Shown: piece by piece, positions 1-8,675 of the stretch
Layout of the letters: the number at the start of each line of letters is the position of its first letter
Position numbering within the stretch: position 1 is the first letter of the stretch
Source: Streptococcus mitis
Lineage (GTDB): Bacteria > Bacillota > Bacilli > Lactobacillales > Streptococcaceae
Direction of reading: 5' to 3'
Assembly: GCF_016658865.1 (NCBI RefSeq)
Contig: NZ_CP067992.1
Coordinates: 1,755,001 to 1,819,000 of the forward strand
Length of the DNA stretch: 64,000 bases
Translations under genes and position numbers: made by a program
The notes under the pieces: generated by a model
Database searches by the model: none
Seen by the model: the letters and a program-made list of their open reading frames with translations, nothing else
What the model was told of the DNA's origin: nothing

Positions 1-475
1 CACCGAGAGTAACATATTGGTATCCTTGGCTAAAACGGAATCGCCCTCCTAATTGAACCCTCAGCGTATTTTCAATAATGCCAAACTTTAATAGACCATA
101 TATAGAAATCATTAATAGTACTATCGAAACTGTCCAGAGAATCAAAACTTTTCTAAAATTCACATTGTTTATAGAAATAATAAATAAGATTGTTGAAATT
201 ATTGTGAGGGCATCAAAAAGCTTATGTGTTGTAATCCCGATAATTATAGCCAAGCAGAAAGCTGAAAAGAAGAATATCAGAAACTTACTCGAGTGTCTCT
301 CTAATAGTAGTTTAAACAGAAGTATGACAATAGACACTATCATAGCAACTATTCGAAAACGATAAATTTCAGGGTATTTATAGACTAAGTTTGTTTGAGC
401 TATGAAATTAAAAAGCAACCAAATAAAGAAAGCTGAAAAATATAATAACTCTGATAATTTTATTTTTATTTTCAT
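1..475 (-). CDS. wzy: Wzy-like polysaccharide polymerase, 5' part only (cut by window edge)
   Basis: Reading the minus strand from an ATG at 475 gives 158 open codons that run off the window edge without a stop. The product begins MKIKIKLSELLYFSAFFIWL and is strongly hydrophobic, with about five membrane segments (roughly residues 8-25, 40-57, 66-82, 86-100 and 107-127), each separated by short basic loops. This is the look of a Wzy-type repeat-unit polymerase, which joins lipid-linked oligosaccharides on the outer face of the membrane. The gene lies 23 bases after the GT2 gene, in the same direction, in the position where capsule loci carry wzy. The AGG ahead of the ATG is only a weak ribosome site. 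The DNA is visibly AT-rich, like the rest of the variable capsule genes. A Wzx flippase is the main alternative. No flippase is otherwise visible, so it probably lies further left. Confidence 0.72.
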   Translation of the reverse strand, partial: MKIKIKLSELLYFSAFFIWLLFNFIAQTNLVYKYPEIYRFRIVAMIVSIVILLFKLLLERHSSKFLIFFFSAFCLAIIIGITTHKLFDALTIISTILFIISINNVNFRKVLILWTVSIVLLMISIYGLLKFGIIENTLRVQLGGRFRFSQGYQYVTLG

Positions 476-498
476 ATTTTTACCTAAGTTTGTTTAAA

Positions 499-1464
499 TT
501 ATCCAATCTTATTTCGAATAGTGTTATACAATTTTGCAGATACGAGAAACAATATATATTTCAATTTATTTTTCCTTGTAACATTTGAATTCGGAATAAC
601 ATCTTTGAAATATTGAATGTATTCTTTTCTAATTTTATCAACTTCAGCATACATATCTGAACTAAGCATAGCATGTACAATATGCAGACCATTAAAAACA
701 TAGCGAACATTCAAGGCTCTTCTCATATCCCTATCACCTGAATAGTCTCGTTCAATATAACTTCTATTCCATTCCATTGCCTTGTAAAAATCTAAGAGAC
801 GATCACTATACTTAGAATTTACAATACTTCCTGGTCTTCGATAGTATTTATAAAGATTTAGATCACTAACAGCAATATTTTCACAGGAAGCAATATGCTC
901 ATAAGCAAGAGCTAAATCTTCATATAACATCCCTTTAGGATATGGAAACCTTAATAAGATTTCTTTCTTATATAGTTTACCACCTGAATGTGTCCCAACA
1001 TAATTTCCATAAAACATTTGTTCTAAAGCTGTTCTACGATCTAATTTTCCAGAATATTTCTCTCTGAAATCTCCTAAAAAATCACTATTTTCATAGTTTC
1101 TAACTTCAATCACTGGAGTTGCTACAAGATCAACTCTATACTTATCTCTAAGTTCTACTAAATATTCAATGGCTCTATGGTCATAATAATCGTCTGAATC
1201 AATGAAAACAATCCAATCTGTTGAAGATTCTTTTACCCCAGTATTGCGGGCATTGGACAATCCCCCATTTTCAATATGCAGAACTTTTATTCTATTATCT
1301 TCTCGAGCATATTGGTCACAAATTTCTCCAGAACTATCCGTCGAACCATCATCTACTAGGATTATTTCAATATTTTTATATGTTTGTTGTCTTAGACTTT
1401 CTACACAATAACTCAAACAGTTCTCAACATTGTACACTGGTACAACAATAGAAATCTGATCCAT
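499..1464 (-). CDS. Glycosyltransferase family 2 (capsule)
   Basis: The 321-residue product starts with the GT-A fold signature of family 2 enzymes: ISIVVPVYN at residues 5-13, DDGSTD near 38-43, and the metal-binding IDSDDYYD near 88-95. It should add one sugar from a nucleotide sugar to the growing lipid-linked capsule repeat unit at the cytoplasmic face of the membrane. Family membership is clear, but the donor and linkage cannot be read from the sequence. The C-terminal third (after about 230) is basic and lacks an obvious transmembrane helix. The start codon shares one base with the epimerase stop (TAATG), so translation is probably coupled. The gene is AT-rich compared with the housekeeping genes to the right. 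Confidence 0.88.
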   Translation of the reverse strand: MDQISIVVPVYNVENCLSYCVESLRQQTYKNIEIILVDDGSTDSSGEICDQYAREDNRIKVLHIENGGLSNARNTGVKESSTDWIVFIDSDDYYDHRAIEYLVELRDKYRVDLVATPVIEVRNYENSDFLGDFREKYSGKLDRRTALEQMFYGNYVGTHSGGKLYKKEILLRFPYPKGMLYEDLALAYEHIASCENIAVSDLNLYKYYRRPGSIVNSKYSDRLLDFYKAMEWNRSYIERDYSGDRDMRRALNVRYVFNGLHIVHAMLSSDMYAEVDKIRKEYIQYFKDVIPNSNVTRKNKLKYILFLVSAKLYNTIRNKIG

Positions 1465-2558
1465 TATGATAATCCTTCCAAAATGATATCAACAATACGC
1501 TCACAAGCTTTTCCATCTCCATATGGATTACTTGCTTTACTCATCTTGCTGTACTCTGTTTCATCTTCTAGAAGCAGTTTGAAATTAGTATAAATATTTT
1601 CTTCTTCTGTTCCTACCAATTTCAAGGTTCCTGCAGCAATCCCCTCTGGACGTTCTGTTGTATCACGCATTACTAATACTGGTTTACCTAAAGAAGGTGC
1701 TTCTTCTTGCACACCACCAGAATCTGTTAAAATCATGTAGCTTTGATTCATAAAATTATGGAAATCAATGACTTCTAGAGGTTCAATGATTTTCATACGT
1801 TCATTATCGCCAAACACTTTACTTGCTAGCTCACGAACCTTAGGATTCTTGTGAATAGGATATACGACTTTAACATCTTCAAACTCATTCAGGATACGAT
1901 TAACTGCATTAAACATATTTTCCATTGGTTGACCAAGATTTTCACGTCTATGGGCTGTCAACATGATTAGTTTACTGTCCTTAGCCCACTCTAAAATAGG
2001 ATGGTCATAATGCTCTTGAACGGTTGTCTTCAAGGCGTCGATGACAGTATTTCCAGTAACATAGATATTCTCTCTTCCCTCTTTTAGAAGATTCTCTTTA
2101 GCCACTTCTGTCGGAGCAAAATTGAAATCCGCAATAATTGAAGTAGTCTGACGATTGAACTCTTCAGGAAATGGGCTTTGAAGATTATAAGTTCTCAATC
2201 CTGCCTCTACATGTCCAACTTTAATTCCCATGTAAAATGCAGCTAAAGCTGTCGCAAAAGTGGTTGTAGTATCCCCATGAACAAGAACAATATCTGGTTT
2301 TTCCTGCTCTAAAACTGCTTGAATTTTATCTAAAATACTTGTCGTGATTGTAAATAGTGTTTGATTTGCCTTCATAATTCCTAAATCATAATCAGGAACA
2401 ACTTTAAAGACATCTAAAACTTGCTCTAACATTTCTTTATGTTGACCCGTTACACACACAAGTGTTTTGATTGAATCATTTTTCTTCAGTTCATTCACTA
2501 AGGGACACATTTTTATTGCTTCTGGACGCGTCCCAAAAACTAACATTACTTTTTTCAT
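1464..2558 (-). CDS. mnaA: UDP-N-acetylglucosamine 2-epimerase (non-hydrolysing)
   Basis: The 364-residue enzyme has the hallmark motifs of the WecB/MnaA family: GTRPEAIKMCPL at residues 9-20, VTGQHKEML near 36-44, HGDTTTTF near 95-102, HRRENLGQ near 203-210 and SDSGGVQEE near 279-287. It interconverts UDP-GlcNAc and UDP-ManNAc, so it supplies UDP-ManNAc for polysaccharide synthesis. Its length is typical for the family. It overlaps the upstream glycosyltransferase by four bases (ATGA) and runs into the GT2 gene. The presence of a WecG/TagA-type transferase in the same operon gives it an obvious customer. This epimerase could also serve other wall polymers, but its position makes the capsule role most likely. 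Confidence 0.95.
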   Translation of the reverse strand: MKKVMLVFGTRPEAIKMCPLVNELKKNDSIKTLVCVTGQHKEMLEQVLDVFKVVPDYDLGIMKANQTLFTITTSILDKIQAVLEQEKPDIVLVHGDTTTTFATALAAFYMGIKVGHVEAGLRTYNLQSPFPEEFNRQTTSIIADFNFAPTEVAKENLLKEGRENIYVTGNTVIDALKTTVQEHYDHPILEWAKDSKLIMLTAHRRENLGQPMENMFNAVNRILNEFEDVKVVYPIHKNPKVRELASKVFGDNERMKIIEPLEVIDFHNFMNQSYMILTDSGGVQEEAPSLGKPVLVMRDTTERPEGIAAGTLKLVGTEEENIYTNFKLLLEDETEYSKMSKASNPYGDGKACERIVDIILEGLS

Positions 2559-3640
2559 TTTGAATCTCCCATTAGTTTTTGATAAAATTTACGATAATTC
2601 TCTAAAAATAAAGGATAACTAAACTTCTCTTCATAATCTTTTTTAGCTTGATGAGCTAACCTAGTTCTAAGAGTTGAGTCAGTCGCCAGACTCTCAATAG
2701 CAGAAGCTAAGGCCCTAGCATCTTTAGCAGGAACCAAGATCCCATTTTCTTTTGTAACAACTTCATTAATGCCAGGAATATCTGTCGCAACCATGGTTTT
2801 TCCATTCATAAATGCTTCGATAACATTTAGAGCCAAGCCCTCAAATAATGAGGAAGACACTAGGAAATCAAAACTATTAATACACTCGACTATATCCTGT
2901 CTATATCCTAAAAAAGATACTTTATCTTCCAGATTTAGTTCTTTAACCTTGTTTTCTAATTCGGCTCTAAGTTCTCCATCCCCAACGATAAATAAACGAA
3001 GGTTTTCATCTGATATCAAAGAAATAGCATCAATCAAATAGGTCAAACCTTTTTGTTCAGATAATCTTGCAATACAGCCTAGCTTGATTCCATCAAACTT
3101 CATAATCTCATCAACTTGTCTATTTGACTGTTTCAAGATCACTCCGTTATAGATAACAGTACTATTTGCAACTCCCACATCATCTTTCAAATTTTGATTA
3201 ACTGCTTGACCAACAGCAATATTGTAGGCATTTTTAAGTGAAAATCTATATAAAGACAACTTATCTTTAAAGACATTATGAGCAGTGTAAACATGGACTA
3301 GCTTGGGATTAATCAGTTTTAACAAACGAATATAAAAAGCTGCCATTCGATGATGCGTATGAACCAGAGTAATCTCATTTGTCTTAATAATTTGATAAAT
3401 AGTAAGAAGCAAATTCAACACAGTAAGAGGATTTTTGCTGTCTATATCGTGAATTTTATGATGGATAATTCCTTGGGCCTCTAATTTTGGTTCCCAAAGG
3501 CCTCCTGTAGAAGCAACATGTACACTATCAAACTCATCTTTCAAATCAGAACTCAACTGGTACACGATTCTCTCCGCACCACCAATATCCATCGTTCGTG
3601 AAATATGTAAAATATTATTTTTTCTTTTTTCGTTTCTCAT
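2555..3640 (-). CDS. Glycosyltransferase family 4 (capsule)
   Basis: The 361-residue product shows the two-domain GT-B pattern. An N-terminal domain carries the GGAERIVYQL acceptor-side motif (residues 18-27). A C-terminal domain carries GCIARLSEQKGL (near 188-199) and the EX7E nucleotide-sugar motif in FEGLALNVIEAF (near 268-279). It should transfer a sugar to the lipid-linked capsule intermediate in the cytoplasm. The start ATG lies inside the end of the preceding wchO-like gene (26-base overlap). Its own stop overlaps mnaA by four bases, so the genes are tightly coupled. The donor sugar cannot be assigned from sequence alone. Confidence 0.9.
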   Translation of the reverse strand: MRNEKRKNNILHISRTMDIGGAERIVYQLSSDLKDEFDSVHVASTGGLWEPKLEAQGIIHHKIHDIDSKNPLTVLNLLLTIYQIIKTNEITLVHTHHRMAAFYIRLLKLINPKLVHVYTAHNVFKDKLSLYRFSLKNAYNIAVGQAVNQNLKDDVGVANSTVIYNGVILKQSNRQVDEIMKFDGIKLGCIARLSEQKGLTYLIDAISLISDENLRLFIVGDGELRAELENKVKELNLEDKVSFLGYRQDIVECINSFDFLVSSSLFEGLALNVIEAFMNGKTMVATDIPGINEVVTKENGILVPAKDARALASAIESLATDSTLRTRLAHQAKKDYEEKFSYPLFLENYRKFYQKLMGDSK

Positions 3641-4355
3641 CTAAAACTCGCTTAATAAAGGTAACATTCCCTACAAAGTATCGTTTAAAGAGACGCTTTG
3701 GTTCATTAGCAACTCGGAACAACCACTCCAGGTTTGATTTCTGCATCCAAAGTGGGGCACGCTGAATGTGACCAGACAATACATCAAAACTACCACCTAC
3801 ACCCATAAAAATAGAATTCACTCCATTATCCATAAATTTTTGGATGATGTATTCTTTTTTAGGTGAAGTAATTCCAACAAATACAAAGTCGGGATTCTTT
3901 TCACGAATATCTTCCTGAATATCTTGCTCATCTTCCTCAGAAAAATAACCATTACGATGTCCAACAACTCGTAGATTTGGATACTCTTCTTTAAAATTTT
4001 GTAACATATCTTGCAAAACTTCTTCTTTAGCACCAAAAAAATACACTGAATAAGATTTTTCATCGGCTAATTTTAATAATCTTTGCATTAAATCAATTCC
4101 AGCAACTCGTTCTGGAACTTGGTAGCCCAAAAATCTAGAAGCTAGAACTACTGATGCACCATCTGCATTGATGATCTCAGACTCGTTAACTATCTTCTTA
4201 ATAGCTTCATCTGATTGACATTGGTTAATCTTATCAGCGTTTACGCCCATTAAATGAAGAGGACGTTGTTCAATTACAAATTTCTCAACCTCTTGTACTG
4301 TTTCATCCATTGTTAAAGGGTCAATTCTGACCCCCATTAAATTAAAACTATTCAA
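3615..4355 (-). CDS. wchO: WecG/TagA/CpsF-family ManNAc transferase, WchO-like
   Basis: The product (246 residues from the chosen start) carries the WecG/TagA/CpsF signatures: INADGASVV, the VPERVAGIDLMQRLL stretch that contributes catalytic acidic and basic residues, and FVFVGITSPKKEYI near the nucleotide-binding part. TagA members move ManNAc from UDP-ManNAc onto a lipid-linked sugar. In pneumococcal serogroup 9, as I recall, WchO does this onto glucose. The mnaA gene two positions downstream supplies that donor. There is no ATG at the expected N terminus. I chose a TTG at 4353-4355 because GGGGAG lies seven bases upstream and the protein then starts at the family's usual place (NSFNLMGVRIDPLT). 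An in-frame TTG at 4379 is possible but has no good ribosome site. Confidence 0.85.
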   Translation of the reverse strand: MNSFNLMGVRIDPLTMDETVQEVEKFVIEQRPLHLMGVNADKINQCQSDEAIKKIVNESEIINADGASVVLASRFLGYQVPERVAGIDLMQRLLKLADEKSYSVYFFGAKEEVLQDMLQNFKEEYPNLRVVGHRNGYFSEEDEQDIQEDIREKNPDFVFVGITSPKKEYIIQKFMDNGVNSIFMGVGGSFDVLSGHIQRAPLWMQKSNLEWLFRVANEPKRLFKRYFVGNVTFIKRVLDEKRKKKK

Positions 4356-4356
4356 A

Positions 4357-5142
4357 TTAATCTCCCCATGTAGACTCAAAATGACCCTTACGCTCGGCTT
4401 CTTTTGGTAACTTCATGTAATCACCATATATTTTTGTTAAATATTCATCTGGGTTTGCATGGCAACTTATTTCTAAGTTCTCAAACTCTAGTAATCGTGG
4501 TTCACCGAATACTTCTTTTCTAGCAAGCTCACGTTCTCTGTAAGAGCCTAATACATTACCTACTATTGAACTAGTTTCAAAATCATATTGTTTAATTAGA
4601 TTTTGTAATTTGTTGTTAATAGTGGCTGTTTTTAGAAGTTTATTTAATTTCAAAACTTTTGATATACTCACAATTGCATTTTCAAAACTTCCCCGATCTC
4701 TGTCATGTAGACGATCGATTACCGAAATTTTAGAAAGTGCACGATAGAATTTGATTTTGTTTGTATGAATAAAATAATGAAAACGATCATCTGGATAACC
4801 ATCCAAAGGGAAAATATCTATGAATGGACTACATAGTTCATCTCCAAATGGAATTTGTAAGGATGTATCCATAATAGAGGTATTACCTAAATTGTCATCA
4901 TGAAGTCTCAAAACAACATGTTCTGGAAGTTCTTTTTTACAAATAGATAAAAATTTTTCATAATCTTTTCGAGGCATTCCTAAATCCATATCATCATCCC
5001 AAGGAATAAATCCTTTATGACGAATTGCTCCTAGCAATGTTCCTCCCAAAGCATAATATCTTAAGTTATGTTTACTACAAATAGCAATAAAACTTTTCAA
5101 TAAAGATAATTCTCCTAGTTGAATTTCCCTCACTTTATTCAT
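4357..5142 (-). CDS. LicD-family phosphotransferase (capsule modification)
   Basis: The 261-residue product has the LicD core: a GGTLLGAIRHKGFIPWDDD block near residues 33-51, followed by MDLGMPRKDYEKF. This is the nucleotidyltransferase-fold motif with acidic metal ligands. LicD proteins attach phosphocholine or other phosphate-linked groups (for example sugar phosphates or glycerol phosphate) to polysaccharides. The start at 5142 (MNKVREIQL) fits the family. An ATG six codons upstream overlaps wchA and has a poorer ribosome site. The gene sits between the initiating transferase and the second-sugar transferase, so it probably decorates the capsule repeat unit. The window lacks licABC-type choline uptake genes, so the phosphate group cannot be named. 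Confidence 0.85.
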   Translation of the reverse strand: MNKVREIQLGELSLLKSFIAICSKHNLRYYALGGTLLGAIRHKGFIPWDDDMDLGMPRKDYEKFLSICKKELPEHVVLRLHDDNLGNTSIMDTSLQIPFGDELCSPFIDIFPLDGYPDDRFHYFIHTNKIKFYRALSKISVIDRLHDRDRGSFENAIVSISKVLKLNKLLKTATINNKLQNLIKQYDFETSSIVGNVLGSYRERELARKEVFGEPRLLEFENLEISCHANPDEYLTKIYGDYMKLPKEAERKGHFESTWGD

Positions 5143-5146
5143 AAAA

Positions 5147-6514
5147 TCACTTCGCTCCATCTCTCATAAGTACAACTTTAATAGTTTTTAGTAAAATTTC
5201 AATGTCTTTCCAAATTGTCCAATCGTCTATATAAGCTACATCTAATTTAACAACTTCGTCAAAATTCTTAATCTCACTTCTACCACTAACTTGCCAAAGT
5301 CCAGTGATACCCGGTTTAAAACTCAATCGACGTTTTTGTTCAGGTGTGTATGTCTCATATTCATCAACTGTTGGCGGTCTTGTTCCAACTAAACTCATGT
5401 CTCCTTTCAGAACATTCCAAAACTGTGGAAGTTCATCCAAGCTAGTTTTACGGATAAAGCGACCAATTTTTGTAATGCGAGGATCATTGTCCATCTTAAA
5501 CATACCACCCTGCATGGTATTTTTCTCCAACAATTCTCTCTTTTTATCCTCAGCATCAATACACATTGATCTAAATTTATAAAAAGTAAAATGTCGGCCG
5601 TTTTTTCCTATGCGAGTCTGGGCAAAAATAGCAGGTCCACCATCTTTTCGAATAGCTGGAACTAGAACTATACTGACTAAGCCACAAATCATTAAACCAA
5701 AAATAGAACCAATAATATCTATCACACGCTTAGCAATGACATGACTATTCTTATAAAATTTCGTCGAAAAAGTAATGACATTTAGACCAGCCATCCCACG
5801 GATTTTCTTGTCACGCCCTAGATTATGGTCAAAAGCATTTAGATTAACCGTCACATCAATTCCCATCGTTTCAAAACGAGAAATAAATTCACCAATATCA
5901 TATTCTTCACTAGGAAGATTGATAAACACTTCGTCCACAACTTCGTGAGTTGCAAAATTTAAAATATCTTCGACTGGTACGACTGTAATAGTATCATGTT
6001 GGAAATTAGGTTTATCTAATACACTAACTGCCACCAGTTCTCCAAAGAAATCACCAGCATCAAGTAATTTATCCATCACTTTCTCAACTCTAGATGTTGC
6101 TGTAATCAAGAATAGTTTTTTACTCCATTTCAAATTAGGAAATATCCGTTTCGAATAATACTTGATACAAATATTGACTAGATACATTAGAATCGAGTGT
6201 AAGGTCAAGAAATACACCATGCCTCGTCTAGAGATACTAAAGCGTTCTTCTAAAAAGAAATTAGAAAGACTAATTGCCAATGCAAAGAAAATGATATATT
6301 TTGTCAAGCAAACAAGTTCAATCAAACTCCCTCGTCTAAAAAAATCTTGACCGTAATCGCTAAAATAAAATACGATGTAGTGGAGAATATATAGGACAAT
6401 CATTGTTGTTGAAAGAATATCTGTCTCTTTAACAAAACTAAGAGAATACCCCAGTAACACTACTATAAAACTCTGGATTACTGCCAGAGATATTTTTATC
6501 CCTTTCTCTTCCAT
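5147..6514 (-). CDS. cpsE: Undecaprenyl-phosphate hexose-1-phosphate transferase (WchA/CpsE family)
   Basis: The 455-residue protein begins with several hydrophobic segments (within residues 9-130), followed by a soluble region and then, from about residue 265, the bacterial sugar transferase domain. That domain starts with a membrane hairpin (KRVIDIIGSIFGL) and contains FYKFRSM, KTSLDELPQFWNV and SLVGTRPP. It starts the repeat unit by moving a hexose-1-phosphate from a UDP-sugar to undecaprenyl phosphate. In most Mitis-group loci the WchA type uses glucose; galactose or HexNAc relatives exist, and I cannot separate them by eye. The gene follows cpsD by 34 bases and marks the change from conserved regulatory genes to strain-specific assembly genes. 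Confidence 0.92.
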   Translation of the reverse strand: MEEKGIKISLAVIQSFIVVLLGYSLSFVKETDILSTTMIVLYILHYIVFYFSDYGQDFFRRGSLIELVCLTKYIIFFALAISLSNFFLEERFSISRRGMVYFLTLHSILMYLVNICIKYYSKRIFPNLKWSKKLFLITATSRVEKVMDKLLDAGDFFGELVAVSVLDKPNFQHDTITVVPVEDILNFATHEVVDEVFINLPSEEYDIGEFISRFETMGIDVTVNLNAFDHNLGRDKKIRGMAGLNVITFSTKFYKNSHVIAKRVIDIIGSIFGLMICGLVSIVLVPAIRKDGGPAIFAQTRIGKNGRHFTFYKFRSMCIDAEDKKRELLEKNTMQGGMFKMDNDPRITKIGRFIRKTSLDELPQFWNVLKGDMSLVGTRPPTVDEYETYTPEQKRRLSFKPGITGLWQVSGRSEIKNFDEVVKLDVAYIDDWTIWKDIEILLKTIKVVLMRDGAK

Positions 6515-6548
6515 AACTACTTCCTTAGTTTATCCCTTATTCTATCCC

Positions 6549-7232
6549 CTATTTTTTACCGTAAGAACCATACTCACCGTAAGAACCATATTTCTCAGCT
6601 GAAGTATTGAATTTATTTAATACAACTCCTAAAAATGGTTTATTCGTTTGTTCCAATTGACCTTTAGCCTTCTGAACATCTTTTCTGTTAGCTTCTCCTG
6701 CCGCAGTAACTAAAACAGATGCATCACATTTTTGTGTAATAATAGCTGCGTCGATTACGATACCAATAGGCGCTGTATCAACAATAATATAATCAAAATA
6801 CTTGCGAAGTGTGTCAATCATAGTGCTAAAATTTTCACTTTGCAATAAAGCAGTTGGGTTGGGTGAGATAGACCCAGCTTGAACCACAAATAGATTCTCA
6901 ACATTGGTATCACATAAACCATGAGATAGGTCTGTTGTTCCAGATAAAAATTCTGTCAATCCAGTAATTTTTTCACGTGACTTGAAGACACCTGACATGA
7001 CAGAATTACGAATATCAGCATCTACTAACAGGGTCTTGTAACCTGCACGCGCGAATGCCCAAGCAATATTTGTAGAAGTCGTTGACTTTCCTTCACCCGG
7101 TTTTACAGAAGTTATAGAAATTACTTGTAAATTATTTCCACTCAATTGTATATTCGTACGCAAGGCATTATAGTATTCTTCCGCTTTTTTGGCCAGATCT
7201 AATTTTTTCTGTGCTATTTCTAATGTCGGCAT
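6549..7232 (-). CDS. cpsD: Capsule tyrosine kinase CpsD (Wze)
   Basis: The 227-residue BY-kinase carries Walker A in SVKPGEGKST (residues 42-51), Walker A' in LLVDADIRN (near 70-78) and Walker B in DYIIVDTAP (near 147-155). It ends in a tyrosine cluster, YGSYGEYGSYGKK, with four tyrosines in the last 13 residues. Such clusters are the autophosphorylation site. CpsD needs the membrane partner CpsC to be active, and CpsB reverses its phosphorylation. Together they tune capsule length and attachment. The gene follows cpsC by nine bases. Nothing is missing relative to the pneumococcal homologue. Confidence 0.96.
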   Translation of the reverse strand: MPTLEIAQKKLDLAKKAEEYYNALRTNIQLSGNNLQVISITSVKPGEGKSTTSTNIAWAFARAGYKTLLVDADIRNSVMSGVFKSREKITGLTEFLSGTTDLSHGLCDTNVENLFVVQAGSISPNPTALLQSENFSTMIDTLRKYFDYIIVDTAPIGIVIDAAIITQKCDASVLVTAAGEANRKDVQKAKGQLEQTNKPFLGVVLNKFNTSAEKYGSYGEYGSYGKK

Positions 7233-7241
7233 ATCTCTCTC

Positions 7242-7934
7242 CTATTTCAATTTATCCAGATTTGGAACAACTCCCAACAATGCAATTTGCATAACATCTT
7301 CAATATCCTCTGGACGTTTCACTCGTGTATCAACCAGTTCAACGATAAGAACAGCGATAACCATAAATGCTGTTCCTCCAAGTAGCCCGATAATTGTATT
7401 TCTACGAATATTTGGAGAAGATGGTGCTGTAGCCGGACGAGCTTCTTCAAGTGTTGTGACATCAGAAACGCGTGTGATACTGATAATCTTTTCAGCAGCT
7501 ACTTCTCTCAAGGAGTTAGCAATACGACTAGCTTCCTCAGGTACTTTATCATTAACGGAAATAGATACGATACGAGTATCGACTGGTACAGTTACCTTGA
7601 CTTTACTAGCCAAAGCTTTTGGTGATAGATCTAATTTCAAATTAGATGTAACTTTCTCCAAAACATCTTGAGACAAAATAATTTCACGATAGTCTTTAAC
7701 TAAGTATGATCCAGCTTGCAAGTCTTGGTTTGTCAAACCAGGCTTATCTCCCTGATTACGGTTGACTACATAAATCCGTGTAGTACTAGTGAACTCCGGT
7801 TTAACGACAAACGCACTATAGGCAAAAGCTAAGGCTCCAGCTACAATTGCTACCAATGCAATTAGAATTTTTCGTTTCCAAAGAATTTTAAGCAGATGAA
7901 ATACATCGATTTCCATAGTATTTTGTTCTTTCAT
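7242..7934 (-). CDS. cpsC: Capsule chain-length regulator CpsC (Wzd)
   Basis: The 230-residue protein has the polysaccharide co-polymerase architecture. One membrane helix lies near residues 27-47, followed by a long extracytoplasmic Wzz-type domain with [13 protein letters not shown] second helix lies near 183-203, then a short cytoplasmic tail that contacts and activates the CpsD kinase. The start ATG at 7934 has AGGAG at a good distance. It lies between cpsB and cpsD in the conserved order. Its role is in Wzy-dependent chain length and kinase signalling. Confidence 0.95.
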   Translation of the reverse strand: MKEQNTMEIDVFHLLKILWKRKILIALVAIVAGALAFAYSAFVVKPEFTSTTRIYVVNRNQGDKPGLTNQDLQAGSYLVKDYREIILSQDVLEKVTSNLKLDLSPKALASKVKVTVPVDTRIVSISVNDKVPEEASRIANSLREVAAEKIISITRVSDVTTLEEARPATAPSSPNIRRNTIIGLLGGTAFMVIAVLIVELVDTRVKRPEDIEDVMQIALLGVVPNLDKLK

Positions 7935-7942
7935 ATTTTCTC

Positions 7943-8674
7943 CTAAATTATTTGATCCATTATAATTTTCCTAGGGTTCTCTACAAATAGTTCTTCAGCC
8001 TTGGCTTTACCATACTTTTTAGAAATAATCTGATAAGCCTCCTCCATATAAGGGGGTCTACTATCTAAGTTATGCATATCACTTGCAATGACATGAACCA
8101 GGTCTCTCTCCAAAAAATATTGGGCTCTCTTTTTCATAAATTTATAGGTTTCGCCAAAGAGCCTAGGTTTTAGAACATGAGAACTATTTACTTGCGTATA
8201 GCATCCCATATCAATCAGTTCTTGAACACGTTTTTCATTGTTTTCCAACGCATCATAACGTTCAATATGAGCAATCACTGGTGTAATCCCTAACATCAAA
8301 ATATTGCTTAACCCTTTATGAATATCGCGATAGGGTGTATTCATACTAAATTCAATCAAAGCATAACGACTATCATTGAGAGTAGGAATACGCTTGTTTT
8401 CAAGTTTTTCTAGAACATCTGGAGTATAGTATATCTCTGCTCCATAAGCAATGACCAAATCATCTGCCACTTCTTTAGCAATCTCACGAACCTTTAAAAA
8501 ATTCGTCGCTATTTTTTCTTCTGGAGTCTCAAACATCCCTTTTCGACGATGTGAAGTCGAAACTATCATTCGAACCCCTTGATTATATGCTTCTCTTAAA
8601 AGAGATTTACTATCTTCTATAGACTTTGGCCCGTCATCTACATCAAAGACAATGTGAGAGTGGATATCAATCAT
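7943..8674 (-). CDS. cpsB: Manganese-dependent tyrosine phosphatase CpsB (Wzh)
   Basis: The 243-residue product is a PHP-family phosphoesterase. Metal ligands are visible in [16 protein letters not shown] at the N terminus, in the central [12 protein letters not shown], and in [16 protein letters not shown] near the C terminus. It dephosphorylates CpsD and so regulates capsule output. It is separated from cpsA by one base and from cpsC by eight, consistent with one transcript. The length matches the family. Confidence 0.96.
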   Translation of the reverse strand: MIDIHSHIVFDVDDGPKSIEDSKSLLREAYNQGVRMIVSTSHRRKGMFETPEEKIATNFLKVREIAKEVADDLVIAYGAEIYYTPDVLEKLENKRIPTLNDSRYALIEFSMNTPYRDIHKGLSNILMLGITPVIAHIERYDALENNEKRVQELIDMGCYTQVNSSHVLKPRLFGETYKFMKKRAQYFLERDLVHVIASDMHNLDSRPPYMEEAYQIISKKYGKAKAEELFVENPRKIIMDQII

Positions 8675-8675
8675 A

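Noticed and set aside
78-365. Plus-strand frame of 95 codons at the left edge
   Set aside because: It is the complement of the hydrophobic Wzy-like gene, has no ribosome site, and lies against the direction of the operon.
7149-7156. TATTCGTA, which on the minus strand reads as a TACGAATA late-competence box
   Set aside because: It lies inside the cpsD coding region, with no competence gene downstream in a suitable place. One eight-base match per window of this size is expected by chance.
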